Below are positions 26,901 through 41,900 of a stretch of 64,000 nucleotides of DNA, in pieces (position 1 is the first letter of the stretch; every line of letters starts with the position of its first letter). This DNA comes from Chaetorhynchus papuensis. Taxonomy: Eukaryota; Chordata; Aves; Passeriformes; Rhipiduridae. The stretch covers positions 186,001-250,000 of the forward strand of contig VWYX01000744.1 of the NCBI GenBank assembly GCA_013396525.1, given 5' to 3'. Under the pieces are notes generated by a model. The model was not told the origin of the DNA. It searched no databases and was given only the letters and a program-made list of their open reading frames with translations. Position numbers and translations under genes: made by a program.

Positions 26901-29900
26901 GTTAACCATGCTGGAATGTAGCATTTTGTACTAAATACTGTATTTAAGATGTATTTAATGCATTTGTGCAGTTTGGCCCAGTTCTGTTTCTGTGGGAAAT
27001 GGAGCCATACAGTTACATTATTTCCTGGCTCTCTGTGTGTTAACTTTGGGATGAATCTATTCCTTTTTCCCAGTTGATTGCTTGCTTCCTTTTTAGAGAG
27101 AGAGGGAAATAAATTTAAAATCTTTTCATAGCCTTGGCTTTTTTGTTAGAATAAAAAAAAAATCTAGGTTTTGCCTCATGGGTTTGACAGCGTGCATATT
27201 TATGACCAATGTAGGAATTTTCTATCCCATTAAAGTTTCAACAGATAATTTCAGCAGATAGTCCTTCAGAACAAAATAAATGCTATAATTTTTACAAAGC
27301 CATTAAAAGCTCTGAAGTCTTTAATAGAATATGTTACCTTTCATTCAGCCTTTAAATAGCATGGGCTGATTTCCTGGCCAGGTATGTGCAAGAGAGTTTT
27401 GCTGGCCAGCTACTTCTTTCAATAGTACTGAAAAACAACAAAAAGCCTGTGATGGTTCAATCCTGGTTAATGGGTGTTGCAAAAGAAAGGCAAAACAAGT
27501 GAAACAGAAGGTCAGAGCATGTGTGCAAGCATTGGCTGGCAAAAATCCCATTGACTTGTATTATAAAATACCCAGTGGATATATTAAAAAAAAAAAATAG
27601 GGTAATTGTTTTGAGAGTTTTATCAGCTCTCTGTTCATCTGGGATATTTTTGGCAGTTAAGTCTTATATTCAGTAACCTTCCATAGTGAAATATGAAAAA
27701 GTACTGTAATTCAGTGGATATGATGTACAAAACATGAGTAAAATATGGCATTTTTCTGAAGCTTGTTTGTTGTAATCCATATAACAATGGGGAAATGTAC
27801 TATTCCTGTGCCATAGGGCTAAATCTTAGTATTCTTAACATGATTTTTCAGTATTTTTAGATACCTTAAAGGTCGTGTATTCCCTACCCCTCCTGCCATG
27901 GGCAGGGACACCTCCCACTACACCAGATTACTCAAGGCCTTCTCCAACCAGGTTTTGAGCACCCCCTGGGTTGGGGCAATGCTTCATCATAACAAAATAC
28001 ATCAAAAGAAAATTACATTATCTGAAAACAAGTAGAATAACAAAGAACTATCACGAGAACAAAATCCCAATATTAGGTTTATAGAAAAATCTTTTCTCAG
28101 AGAGTTTTTGGAATATAAATGCCTTAGCAGATAAATATTTAGTCTTTTAAGACTGTAGCAAAATTGCAGATTGCATTTTGAACTGTAGCTTGATATACAG
28201 AACTAAAATAGAAATCATAATATCTGGAGGGGTTCCTTTCAAAGCCTATTTGTTCTATTCCAGATTTTTCTTCATATAAAACTCTACATACGCACACCAG
28301 AGACTTTCAGATTGTTTATAATACCACATCATATTTAATTTTTCAATATTAAAAAGAATACTAGGATCTAGCAAGAAGTAACAAGCAAGGAGCATTTGTG
28401 TACAAACTGCAGTGTTTCTTCAGGCAAAAAGGTCTTTATTATATAAAACATGCAGGTTTTACAGTCCAAGGTAATTTGCTATCATGTGTGGCTTCAAATG
28501 AGAGGCGATGCTACAAATGGCTGATTGGAAAGTGTTCTCATGTTCATCATTTAACTTCGTTGCTTTTTTCTTTCTCCCCACTAACTCTAATATTTCAAGT
28601 GTGATACGGGGAGTTGTACAGACACCTGAGAGGAAGAAATCTTTCCTGTTGCAGAGCTGTTCTCTGGGTGTAGGTTTTGAACCAGAGGAAACCTGGTTAT
28701 CTTCACCAGAAACAGGACTAATGCAAGGCTTTAGCTTCTGAGCTGCAGTGGAACAGCAAAGAAGTGGTGGCCCCCCTGGTGGGAACTGGTTTCTTTCACA
28801 GCCACGAATTGTGGCCCTGTCTGGTCAAAAGGTGCTGAATCCACGGTGCCCAGGTTCTGAATTTGGAGCTGAAGGATTCTTCCCGTAGAAGGAGTTCCAA
28901 GGCCCTCGGAGTGCATGCCTTGTGTGACAGTAGCAGCTTTGTCCTTGTTTAGGTGACTCGTAAAGCCTGATAGATATTGCCATGTAATGACATAGCCCCT
29001 CAGCTGGGTATCTTCTATTTGTGTTCAAAGCATTTTGCAGCTTGATGTAATGCATGTAAATGATGCTCAGCAAATAGTCAGGGAACTAAAACTCAGCAGC
29101 CGTCTCCTTCGTGCACCCATTTTCAATAATTAATTGAGTATCCTGTGACTTCTAATTGTGAGATGGGTGATGCTAGTTTTACAACTCCTAAATTCAGTAT
29201 GATCAGAACAAAAGCTTTTTTGTTCCTAAATGCATGACTAGTACAGCTATTTCCAATTATACCAATATGAAATAAACTGTAGAGGTGTAAAATTTAATTG
29301 TAACCATTAGAACTTTATACCAGTTTTTACTGTTGGTAGCTCAGACAACTTACAGACTTTAAGGAATCATTCTTTATGGGCGTCGTTTTTCAAAGGACAT
29401 TAGAGCTCAGAGTAAAAACCATTGAAGAAGTGTCATTAATGTTTGCATAGAACCAGGAAAGCATGTTAACAAAATTCTTTTTCTTATGATCAGTGCTTTT
29501 TTTTCCCAGGTGTAGGTGTGTGTTAGGTTGTCTTCAGAGTCTGTATGAAACAGTGTCTGCAGATCCGCATTCACAAGTCACTGTTAAATAGATTTAGAAT
29601 TTTATTATTGATTATGCTTTCACAGTCAAGCAATCACGTTACTTCATTACATTTATTTTTCACCAGCATATTATCTTATATTATTTCACCACAGGATTAT
29701 CTGTGAGGGGACAGCTATGGGCTGCTACTGGATGTGGGTTTTGCAACTTAAGCCTGAGAAGGGTAATTCCCCCACTGCACTCGGCCTTTGGAAAGGTTTA
29801 GGGAAACCACAGATCTCTTCCTTGCCTGCTGGAGAAAGAAGACACGTGTGAGGCTGTGGAAAATGGCATTGATTATTTTTGGAATTAACAGCGCACAGAA

Positions 29901-32900
29901 AGGAGACAGAAGCTGCTGTTGTAGAGGAGCTGCAGAATTCCTGATAGGAATTCCTGCTTTTCATGCAGCCTTGTCATGTTCCTCTCTCCGTCTGCTCAAG
30001 GACTCCTCAGACATTCCTGCAGAGACCAGGGCAGGGTCCCGCTCCGTGTGTGACCTCAGGTCACTTCTCTGCTGTCATGTCTTACAGCAGCAAGATGATG
30101 ACCTGCAGGAGCTCACTGGTGCTTGGGCTTCTCCATCTGTTTTATCTGCTTCTGTGCTCGTTCTGTCAGTGCTCTGGAAGAGAAATGATCCTGACAAGTG
30201 TGTGCGCTGCTTGGCATATTAAACACGAAGATTGTGAGTGCTGCTGTAAAGCCAATAGAAATAATTAGCTGTACGTCTCTCTTTGAACTCACATTTTCCC
30301 TTAAGCAGGACTGTTCTCTGGCTGTGTGGTAGCAGTGATATTGATGCAAGGTCAGCCACTGCTGAGCTCCCAGCTCTGCTTCATCAGCTCCTCACCGGTT
30401 TTTGGCAGGGCAGTGCACTCCCCCCTCACCTGTGCCGTGCAGAGACTGAGAACAGGGAACCATTGCACTACTGAGAGCCCTGACCCATTTTCAGGTTATG
30501 CAAGCCCCCAGGGGCCTTCGAATTTCAGTGAGATTAATTCCCTTTTAGAAAGTGCTGAGGACAAACAAAACACTCTATTGGGGACAGGTCTGGGGGACAC
30601 CAGCACTCAGTGAGCTAGGCCTGGATAACACTACGCTGTTACAGTTCCAGTGATAAAAGTCAATTAAAACACAGAAAGGTTAGGTGTTTTTGAAGGAATT
30701 TAATGTTTGTTGAATGTGTGTTAAATCACTGTCATAGTGGAGTGATGCTTTCAAAGGCTGTTTCACACTGGGTGAGGAGCTGGCTTTCTTTTCATGCTGT
30801 CACTGTGCAGGTACCATGCACTGCAAGCAGCAGATGGCTCAGTTCTGCTTGTGGCTTATTCCTGGCCATGATTTACTCAGTGAGGACCACTCAGGTCTGA
30901 CAGCCTGGAATTTTCACACAAAAGTTGGATAAATTTTAGCCTTTTCAGAAGGTTTACTGAAATCTTCTATTTGAAATGGGTGTTTTGAGTTTTTGAAGAA
31001 CACCTGGCATCCTTGTTTTGATGATAAAGGTGCTCAGTCTCACAGGGGAGTCACAGGGAAGCATTTTTCACGAGTCTGTTCCCTTCCACAGAGTTGCACA
31101 CAACTCCCAGCAGCAGGAATGGGAGTTACATCCCTGAACCTACTGGCACACAGGGCCAGAGGGTACTGAGAAGTACAGAGCTGCAGAGACAAACTTGAAA
31201 AGATGACTCTGGATTTACCTGCAGTCCGACTGTGGTCCCTGGGCTGAAATCTGCAGCAGGTCATGCCAGTAGAGTACAAACTCTTCAAGCATGAGAAATC
31301 ATTTTTTGTTTGCTTGTTCTAAATTTGTATCAGGTATCCTTGTCTCTCTTGAAGGGAGTGTTTCACTCCCAAGACTGTTTACTCTTGTCCTGCATAGTTA
31401 CCTCAAGTGGATGCTGGCTATTTTCTGATCTGGAGTCAATTCCTGTAACTCTCTGAGATATTTATTCTGTAATTAAATAATAATACCTTTTTTGTGTGTG
31501 TTAAATTTATCTCTTTACAGTTATTCAGTGAAAAAATAAGTGGAGCAGAAGGAACAAAGCTAGATGAGGAATTTCAAGAGATGGAAAGGGTAAGAAAAGT
31601 CACATTATGTTTTTCAATATTAAGCTATTGCAGAATCAAAAATATTTCATGTTTCAAGTGATTGGATGGTATTGTAGATTTACCTGGGGGAGGAAACCCT
31701 ATAATGTGCTTCCAAACAGAAAGATAAAAGGATAGATGTGAATTTAACCTTGAGCCTCTTCAGCTCAGCCAAGATCCACAAAGGCTGTTTGAGCAGAGGA
31801 TCAGGTTCCACTGACACCTCTCGACAGTGAAGAGAAATTCCTCCAGGAAGGATGCAGAGCACCAGGAGGAACCTTCTTCCTCTGGCTGTGTGGGAGTTTA
31901 GAGAAGCCTGCGGTGTTAGTGAGACTTTGTAAATACCACAAAGCCTTTGCATCTGATAAAATTAATGATAAAAACCTATCTACTTGGGCTGGAGTTTCTC
32001 CTGAGAAAAGGTTATATTTTTTAGTTTAAATCCATGTTCAGAAATTCACATGAAATTGACCTGTTTGCTATCCAAACATGATGAGTTGTGTTGAAAACTA
32101 AACAACATTACTGCCAGTTTCTGCTTTTACAGTTGTTATGTGCTTTTTTAAAATTCCCCTTGCCTTTCTGTGTATTTTTTTAATGTTCATAGTAGACCTT
32201 CTTTTCTTTTTCAGAAAATTGATGTTACTAATAAAGCAGTAACAGAGCTTCTGTCCAAATCCACGGAGTATCTTCAGCCAAATCCAGGTAGGATAAGAAC
32301 AATAGGTGCTGGATTTTGATGAATATTGCTTTATTACTGGGAAATTAATTCTAGGTAAATAAAAGCTAATTAGGTCGTCATTGTGAGGTTTCTGTGTGGA
32401 GTTCTGCTAAGTTGTTTTAAGCAAGAGGAGAGAGAGCAGGAAGCTGGCTTTGGCTGTGCTTGCATCTATTCTGCATTTGGTTTCTGCAGTATTTCTTATC
32501 AGGGAGCTCCCAAGCAGGGCTGTTCAGAGGAATGTGAGTGTTGGTGAATATTTGCCTGGAGAAATGGTGCTTTTTCAGTTGGGAATAAAAACTAGTTTCA
32601 TGTGATCCATATTGTTGAATGGCATATTTCAGCTTTGGACTATGAGGTACTGATAACAGAAAAACCACCAGTCTGAGACGAGCTTAGTGACTTGCTTTGT
32701 CATTTTGCTTGTGAAAAACTGGTTCTATCACTTTTTTTTTTTTTTCTTTTTCTGTGTCCCTCTTAGCATACAGAGCCAAGCTGGGAATGCTGAACACTAT
32801 GTCAAAGATCAGAGGACAAGTTAAAACCACAGGCTACCCCCAGACAGAGGGACTCCTGGGAGACTGCATGATACGGTATGGCAGAGAGCTGGGCGATGAG

Positions 32901-35900
32901 TCTATGTTTGGTGAGTTTGTGCATCTCCTCTGCCAATATTTCTGCATAAAGTTCTTTGCAAAATATTACTCACTGACATAACCTGTGTAGTTGGCCACTG
33001 CAGGTAAGAGGGAAGGTTGAGTGCAGGGATCAGGGGGTGATTGGTGCAGCTCAGAACCAGGGTGCTCCTGCACTCTTGTCCTCCTCTGTTGCAGGTGGGT
33101 TTGGTAACGCTGTCACTGAGCCTGTCTGATCATCCCTGTTATTGACCATTTCAGTTTCCACGTTGCCAAACCTAAGTAATTTAGGGTGATTCTTAAATGC
33201 AGTTTGTTTCTTTTAACCTTGATATAAAAATGGTTATACTCAATTTGAGAAGCAAACTAAGGGGAAAAATTCTTGTAGAAAGAAATAAGCAGCAACACTG
33301 GATGATTTTTTTTTTTAATAATGCCCTGTGCAAATACAGTAGGGAGAACAATTTCTTCCCCCTGATATCTATTAGGGAAAAAAACCTTGTATTGTAATTG
33401 AGAACAAAAATTTTCTAGTTCTTGTTTTCTATAGGGAACAAGCATAACTTGCATGATTTTCTTTTTTTACTCTTCAAGGGACTGCAGCAGATACAAAGAT
33501 ACCTATTTGAAATGGCTGTTTTAAAAGACAAATTTTCTGCTTTTACATATCTTGAGATAAAAGAGCCTATTCTTTACCACAGGCCTTGCACTGCTGGATG
33601 CTGGTGAGAGCATGAAGCAAATGGCAGAAGTGAAGGACTCACTTGATATTAATGTCAAACAAAATTTTATTGATCCTCTACAGTTATTGCAGGACAAAGA
33701 TTTAAAAGAGATTGGGGTAAGTTTTCCAGGGTAAAGCTTCACTTACCAATAATCAGAGTCAAATCAAACTCCAGTTCCCTGAGATATTTTTCTTGAAAGC
33801 AATAAGGTAAATAAATCTTGTTGCAATAGATTTTCTCTCTAGCAAAACAGTGACAAAATCTGCTTAGCATCAATGCCTGGCTATTTCTCCCTTGTCTAAC
33901 TTATTCAATTTGCTCTATTGCTTGTACAGTCAGTACAAGGATACTGAAGAGAATTATATTCTTTATTTTTCCGCTGTTTTATTTTAATGAACATTTTTAT
34001 TAATGCTTATGAACATGTGAGTGGGCTGTGATTTACTGCTAGTGATTATCCTATCATCTCTGTCAGCCTAAAGCTGTTTATAAATGCAGAATGAATATAA
34101 CTGTTAAAAAAGGCTTTTCAGGGCAAACACAGAATGATCTGAATAGTGTCATAAAATGTTGAGGTGCCATATGCCACTATAGGAAAAATATAGGACATGA
34201 AGGAACACATTTTTAACCTTTAGAGTGAAGTTTTTCAGTGTTTTGGTTACAATGTGACAATTCAAAGAAAGCCAGGCAGTCTTTGAGTCTGTTGATTCCA
34301 ATGGATTTGGGTAATAAGCAAGTTAAAACCCTGATGAAATGCAGAAGTGGAAGTTATTTTATTTGTTTACACATGAATGAATGTGGAAAGCATAGCAAAA
34401 AGATAGCAGTAATGTCTGTAGCTGTCTCCTTTGATGCATCGCTGTTTTCTGTTGTGTTCTTCTGCACTGATGAAAGGAAATCGTTTGATGTTGGCTTTAA
34501 TGAGCATTTTGTACTGTCACTTTGAGTCCATTCTGTGAGTCTGTCAGTCCCATGATTTTTGGCAACAGAAAAGCTGGTGTAGTTGTATCAGATAGAAGTG
34601 TCAAGTTGATACCCAACAAGGACAGCAAGAACACAAGATTTTTTTGGAGCACTGCTTTATGAGGGGAATATAACCCTTTAACTTTTAGCTGTCATACTGC
34701 AGATAATTCAAGCCATAGAACTGAATTACATGTAGAACATGGTGACACATAAATATTTACGTTGGATCCCGCTTCTCTCAGCAGCTCAGAGAATCTGAAC
34801 TGTTGCACATTTAGTGAAGTCTGTGAGGTGGATGTCTAAGATTGGCAAATCAAGGTAGCCAGTACCCCAAGTGCTACCAAAGGGCTCTTTATTTAAAATT
34901 TCATTCATGTGTGTGGCCCTACACTTACCTGGTGCTGCCTTGGCTCAAAGGGAGGGACTGTACAAATCTCTGAGCCTTGTATTTCTTTAAGCCTGCATAT
35001 ATTTGCATCCATCACTGATATTTCCTTAAATCACAGTGTGTTTATTTGGGCATGTCCCATTTGGTCCTTCTCATGAAGGTTCTGTCTCTTTTAGCACCAC
35101 TTGAAGAAACTGGAAGGACGCCGCTTGGATTATGATTATAAAAAGAAGCGTTTTGGAAAGATACCGGATGAAGAAGTTAAACAAGCGGTAGAAAAATTTG
35201 AAGAGTCAAAGGAACTGGCTGAAAGAAGCATGTTCAATTTCTTAGAAAATGATGTAAGTCTGTGCTACATCTTTGTTTGCTGGCACTACATCCTGGAGGG
35301 GCAAATGTGTGGGATTGGTTAAAGCCAGTCCCAGCCTTCACAGGAGGTAAGGTCTGAAAGCAGAAACTCTGCCTCTTCCCACTTTTAAATCCCCAGTCAG
35401 AGAAGAACATAATGCACAGCAGGGAATGGGAGAGCTCAAGAACTCAGGATTTTCTTCTGGAGATACAGTGACTCAGACAATGTGGCCACAGAGGCCTCAA
35501 GTAGGATTAGCTGAGAGTGAAAGGCAGTTTGGTCAGTGAGAGGGTGAAGGTCGGGAAATCGGTATAGTCAAGACCTGCTGCTGAAAGTATAAGCAAGGGC
35601 GTGTACCCTCTGTCCTTTCTGAATTTTAGCTCACTTATAGTCAAAACTTTGCTGCTCATATGGAGTCTCTGAATGATTTTACCTCTGAAAATCATTACTG
35701 TTACTCTTTGGCTCTGCAAAGTCCGTAGAGTGAGTTTGTGGCTTGGGCTCAGGTATGTGGACTTTGGCTCAGTGTCCAAGTCCATCATGAAATTATGTCT
35801 AAATAAGGAGCAGCTGTGGCCATTCAGGATAATCCTCTCTTCTGTCCACACACAGAGGAATAGCGGGATGTGCTTTCTCCTGAGTAATCATGGAATTGTA

Positions 35901-38900
35901 GGAAAAGACAGCTGGACCTATTTGAGCTAATTCAAAGCTTTCTCCTCTCCTGTAGATGCAGCATCACAGAAAACACACTTCCACAGTAAGAAGTGTGCTG
36001 TCTTTCTTCTGTAAGCAAACTGCAACAGGGAGGAACTGTGAAGTGGGAATATTTAACTGCAAGCAGCTTCTCCCTCTATGCACACCCAGTTATAAACCAG
36101 CCTGTTTGTAAGTGGGACACATTTGTTACAGCAGTGCACAGTGTAAGGCACTTAAGCCTCTTGCTGTTTTACCAGGGCAAGTTAATGAGGGCAGCAAAAG
36201 CTGGAACATGCTCTTATCAACAATTTCAGCACTGTTCCACTCTAGGCTCTACCAGTTGCCTGGTTGCAGGGGATGCATGTTTTATAATTCTGCCTTGCAT
36301 AAGCAGCTGAGAAATGTTTCAGGTACTGTTTACCATTAGTCAAAGCACCAAACTGAGGATAAAACAGTGCAGGGATTCAACTGGTTTAGCTCAGCCACTA
36401 GAAAACAGATGAGTTATGCATTCTAGTATAACTAATTCTGCCTTTGGGAGGGGGTGAACTGAATATCCCTCTGAAGTTTTTTCCATACCCATTTCCTATA
36501 GTTTCTGTTTAAAGAAAACTCTGTGCTCTTTCCGTTCCATTTTCATGCTGACCCAATCTGTCTGTCCTCCCGAAACTTCTCACTACAGCCTTGTTGTCTA
36601 ACCCCAAATGGTCTCACTGTGTTTGCAGAGATCTTAACTGCAATCACTTCCTTCTGATTCTTTCCAGTTCCCCAAGTGTCTCCCTGTCTTGGTCTTCTTG
36701 CCCTGCAGTCTGTTCTCTGAGCTTTGCTTCCCAGCCATCCTGCCAGGTGCCCTTCCCAGGCTCAATCCTGATCCCCATCTTTCTCAGGTTTCTGCACAGC
36801 CAGTTCCAGACCTCCCACATCGACAGGGTTGCATGCACTTCTTATCAGCTCCATCTTCCTGCCATTCCCACACAGCCAGTCCCAGCTTCATCTTCCTAAG
36901 TAGCTTTTAGTCCCTCAAGTTTCTCTGTCTCTTTCCCAGTCTCTCTCTCTCTCTCTCTTCTCCTAATCCACAACTCCATATTTCTCCTGGCTCTTAGTTG
37001 GCTTGTTTGGACAGTCCTTTATCCATTTTCTCTGACCACCCATCCCAATCCCAGGCACGCTGTGTGTTGTCCTCAGCTGTTTATATTACTCTCTTCTGAC
37101 TGTGATGGAATTGTATCAGCTGTTGGTTTGGTTCTGTGCATTTCATTTCTTTGTGCTATATGAGAGTGTTTGGCTCTCTTGGAGTCCTGGCAGAATTTTT
37201 AATGATCTTTTTAACTGAGTAAAAGCAGACAAAGTATAACACAAAATTGCCATGGGTCCATAAAACATTAGTAGAAAGTTTACTGAGATATTTTCTTATG
37301 ATCCAATGTCTGAAGACATCACGATGGAATGGAAAGATGTCAGACTTCTTGGGGTCTGTCTTCTTAATGTTGTCTTGAAGAAGACAAATATCTGTTACTG
37401 CTCCATACCCCATGCAGCTTGAACTTTTCAGCTTGTGTTAGGGGAATGAGATTATTTGTTACCTCATGAACAAAAATATTTTGGTTTTTCCATCTCCTTC
37501 ACATTCTCCTTTTCCTCATCGTTCATATTTTTAAATGATTGGCTAATACATTTTAAATCCAAGTAGATAAATCACATTTCCTTTATCAGTTTATAAATGC
37601 TGCCATCTAGTGAGGTAAGTCCAGATCATTTCAGAGCTGCAATTTGTAAACATTGATAATAAACAGTAATGGGTCTGAGTCATAAGAGCTGTCACAGTGT
37701 AATTTCTTCCAGCATTGATCAGAAAAGCTCCACTTTCACCTGCTAAGGGGTCATGTCCTATTATATGGTTTGGGTTTGGGTGTTGACAGACAGCTGGCTT
37801 GGAAGTTGAAAGCAGAAGGGATTTGCACATCGTGAAAGGAAATGACTCAAGGACCCTGCCCTGAGTTAGTGAACTAGAAGCTACACCTCAGTTTTGTTCA
37901 GTTTCCAACTGGCAGTTTCTTTGATAGAATCACATGTGCTCTTTTCCAATAACCTCTGCGAGGTGCTGTGGTCTTTTGAGATACCAGGTGTGTTTTAAAT
38001 GATCTGTTTGTTTATCCTTCAGCTGAATGCCCTTACCACTATTTTCCTCTCCGTCTTTCAGGTAGAACAAGTCAGCCAGTTGGCTGTGTTTGTAGAAGCA
38101 GCACTAGATTACCATAAACAATCCACAGAAATTTTGGAGGATCTGCAGAGCAAGCTGCAAAACCGGTAAGACTGAACCCCTCAGAAAATGCTGAACCTCT
38201 TCTGCAGCCGAGGTTCACAACGTTGGGAAGTCACTGAAGCAAGAGGTCTTGTAGCACCACCTCCCAGATGCACGTTTGCTGTGCTTTGTGCCAGACTGAG
38301 CTCCACTGCTTTAAACCCCTGCCACCTGGCAGCTTCGTGCTGTGCTGGGAGACTTTAATGGAACACAGGATCTGCCCAGGGAGCTCAGAGTGTGTGCAGA
38401 GTCTCTCCCATCTGTGGAGGTTAATGAGGACAGCCTCCCTCTGTTTGGAGGTTTATTCCAACTCGCATGCTTTGAGTTGTGTTTTGGAGGCTTTGCTTGG
38501 AAGTTGGCCTGTTTTTATTGAGATTAAGGGGTATAACACAATTCTGCAGCACAGTAAGGAAGCAGCCAGCTGGCCAGGAACAGAGCTGTGCTGTAACACA
38601 CGTAGGAAAGGCCCAGGTATTTTGTGCCATCCTAGGAGAAGGGAGAAACGCTGCTGTCATTAATGTTGTCACTCGGAGAACCAGAGACCTGAGTGTCACT
38701 GTGGGGTAGGCAGAGTCAAGAAACCTGCTTGGGACTTTTCAGGCTCACTGTGGGGGCTGTGAGCATGGGCATGAGGGCAGCTGTGTCTGCAGACACCCTG
38801 TGCCATCCCAGCTGGAAGGGCCAGGGGCACAAGGAGCTCTCAGCTGGGGCACACACAGCATGAGGTACTAGGCAGTTCTGCTGGCTTAATGGTTGTTTCC

Positions 38901-41900
38901 CATTTTCCCTGATAAAAGGGCCATGTGGGAGATGCAGTCCCTGGGCCTCTGTCCTGGATGTGTTTCTCCATATGTCATTTGCAGTTGAGCTTTCCAGAGA
39001 GCTCATTCCTGCAGCTTGTGCTGAACTCAGTGGCAGCTGTGGGTGCTCATCACTTCTCATACTCAGGCTGTTAAGCTTTATGCCTCTGTCAGCAGAACCA
39101 AAGTATTAAATAAATTAGGGGCTTGTTGAAATTCAAGTATTGAACGAGAATTTAGCAGCTTTTAGTAAAAACACACACTCCCCCCCTGCAAAAACCCCAA
39201 AACAAACCAACCGACCAAAAAACCAACGCCATAAAACCAAAACACAAACCAACCAAAAGAAACCTAAAACCAAAACCAGCAGAAGATTTTCTTACTCCAC
39301 TTTTCCGACAGCAAAGCACTTAACCTGAGCTTAAGTTCTGCAAGTATTTCTCCTTTCTTTCTTCCTAAATAAATCTCTTGCTGCTCCTCTCTGTGTTACA
39401 GAATAAATGTAGCATCTAGTCGGCCTAAGCGTGAATTTAAGCCAAAGCCTGTAATAACTACAACTCTGGAAATTGGTGATAATCAGCAGCACAATGGGAT
39501 TGCCTACAGTTCTTCCATAAAATCATCAGGTAAGTCTGTCACCACAGAGTGAATGTGTCTCGAGATGTTTTGCCAGGTTGGTGCTTGAGGTATTTCTTGC
39601 ACTGTGAGAACAGTGGCTCCATCAGGCATCAGTATCTGCACATCTGACTGCAGATTGTTCCCCAGATTTCAAAACAGAATTGTGAAGCAGGGTTCCTCTC
39701 AACAGACTCTCACCCATCTGAAGTTTAGGTGTGGCATTCTCCTTGGTCTTTTAGGTCTCTGAATTGCCACTGAGGGTGGGAGGAGAGAGAGGGAGAGGCA
39801 CTTGTAGAAAACAGTTCATTTCTTGCAAAGACAGATGCCTGCAGTGGGTGTGTTTGATCACAGTCTGGAGTATCTCCAGGTGCTAGTTTTTCTCCACAGT
39901 CTGAGAGCATAAATGATCTGTACAGGATCTCAGTTATTAGCTATGTAAAATTCAGAGAGATGACTCCCACCCTTACTGATTTTAACATCTTTTACCTTTA
40001 CTGTCCCTAAATTACACACCAAAGTGTGTGCATTAATGAACTGAAGGACTGAGATACCTGTTGTTGTGGACTTAGGACCCTTTCCTTTGATTAGGCCCTG
40101 ATTTCACAAAAAAAAGTCAACTTTTGAAAGTTGGGTGAAGAGTAATAATCAGTAAGGTTACACTACTCATTGAAATAGCTTTTCCTCATCTCATAATAAA
40201 ACTATTTTGCCCTACCTGCTTAATGACTACACTGTATGATGAGATGAGCCCAGTTAAAAAACCAAACCAGTAAAACCCCCAAACAAACAAAAAACCCCAA
40301 ACAAAACCCAAATGACAATATTCAAAGAAAAAAGAATGAAAAAACCTGAGATTTTTCCATAAACGTTATTTGGAAGGAAAACAGAGAAGTAGTGAGCCAA
40401 AGGTTCCCTTCTGTACTTGGCATGGAATCGAGGATCTTTTCCTGAAGGTTTGTTGCTTTTTTTTCCTAACTCTCCGATTTCTTCTTCCCTCCAGTCTTGT
40501 TTCTTTTTAAAGGTTGTTGGGAGAGAAGTGAGAGAACTAAAAGTGAAAGAATAAAGCTTGGAGCTGTAACTTTATGCTTCTTCTAATGTCTGTTTAATTT
40601 TCTTGCCCTGTGCTACAAGAGGAAACCATTACACAGTCCACACTGAAGGGCACTTGCAGCAGTTTGGCAGCACAAATCCACCCAGCGAGAGCTGATTCCT
40701 TGATTTGGTTGAAACTCTTCATTCTGCTTGAATGCTAAGATGAGTTTTTGTGTTGCTGTCAAATGTGGGATGGAGGGAGACAACCCCCTCCAGGTCACAC
40801 CAGTGGTTCCTCAGACTTGTGGCACAAGGACACATTTCATCCAAGGCACTGGAGATGTTTGCAGGGATCAGTGACTTCCTTGGTATTTTCACAGCACATC
40901 TGGGTGAAAGTAGCAAAACCATAGCAACTTTATTAAAAATTGCTATAAAATTTCTTGGCCCTATCAGCTACTTATCAAGTTATATAGGCTTTTTTCCCCC
41001 CTGTCTTGCATGTGCAGTGGAGAAAGGAGATTCAGATTCAGCATTTGTGTATAAACTAGTGTGTCAAACCACATTGCAGTGGTTTATCATTGCCATCCAG
41101 CAGTTGTTCCAAGATGTTCTTTAAGGATAATCAATCCTGCCTTTGGGAGAAAGACAGATGATGGCTTCTCAAGGTTGCTTCCAGCCCACTTAGTTAAAGA
41201 AAAATTTCAGTTTTAATGAGCTGAAAGTCAGGGAAAACTGAAAAATAAGTGACCACTGATCACAAAGATAGGAAGGAGTGAGGCACTTCCATTCACTGGC
41301 TCCATTCATGGACTGTTGCACCAACTGTTTGCATACCAATGAATGAGGGCTTGTCACTGCTTCACTCTCTTACTGCTGTCAGAATGGAAAAGAAATAAAA
41401 CCGCCATAAAAGAGATGGAAAAGAGAAATGGGATATATGTGTTAATTGTTGCCGTACTTAAGTGTTGCTAATAACATTAGAAATACTGTGTATCCTGGTT
41501 TTTTCCTCCTGAAGAAGCTGTGGATGCTGTGCTTACGTCCCCAGCAGGTACAAATCATCACTGAAATCACTGTTCATTCTCTTTTGTCTTCCTATTCCTA
41601 CTCAAACATTGTCCATATGGATTTCTGTGAACTGCAGTGGGCTCAATATGCCCTGCTCATAAATGGGAAAACCTTTCTGTCCCTTTTTAAAATTGGAATC
41701 ATGAAACAGATTAGATTTTTTTATGGTCTGTCATTTAGAAATGAGAACCAGGCAGTTCTAAGCAAAACTGCTAAATGTCTTAAAGCCTCCATGAGATGGG
41801 GAAATAGCATTATAATCACCTTCTTTTTGTTTAAAAAACTGACCTCCCCATCCTACACAAAAAAGTACTTTCATGCTTCATTTTCCCTGCTTCCATATTG

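Larger units (their letters stand above)
2950..31520 (+). other. SH3GL3: SH3GL3 intron 1 (28.6 kb)
   Basis: A very long first intron, two thirds of the gene span, as is typical of the endophilin A genes. I found no other gene in it. Open frames of up to 183 codons (for example 23773-24324 on the minus strand) have no recognisable domain or splice structure. Contents worth noting are a 45-bp minisatellite (20701-20964), a minus-strand CR1 fragment near 27.9 kb, a perfect short hairpin at 5936-5963 and several homopolymer runs. Enhancers are plausible but cannot be called here. Confidence 0.9.

Noticed and set aside
27440..27475. GGTTCAATCC B-box-like word and TGTGATGG start of an LTR
   Set aside because: No tRNA fold upstream, and similarity to avian LTR starts ends after about 12 bases.
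29788..30268. 144- and 101-codon plus-strand frames
   Set aside because: Two overlapping frames with no family resemblance or splice context.
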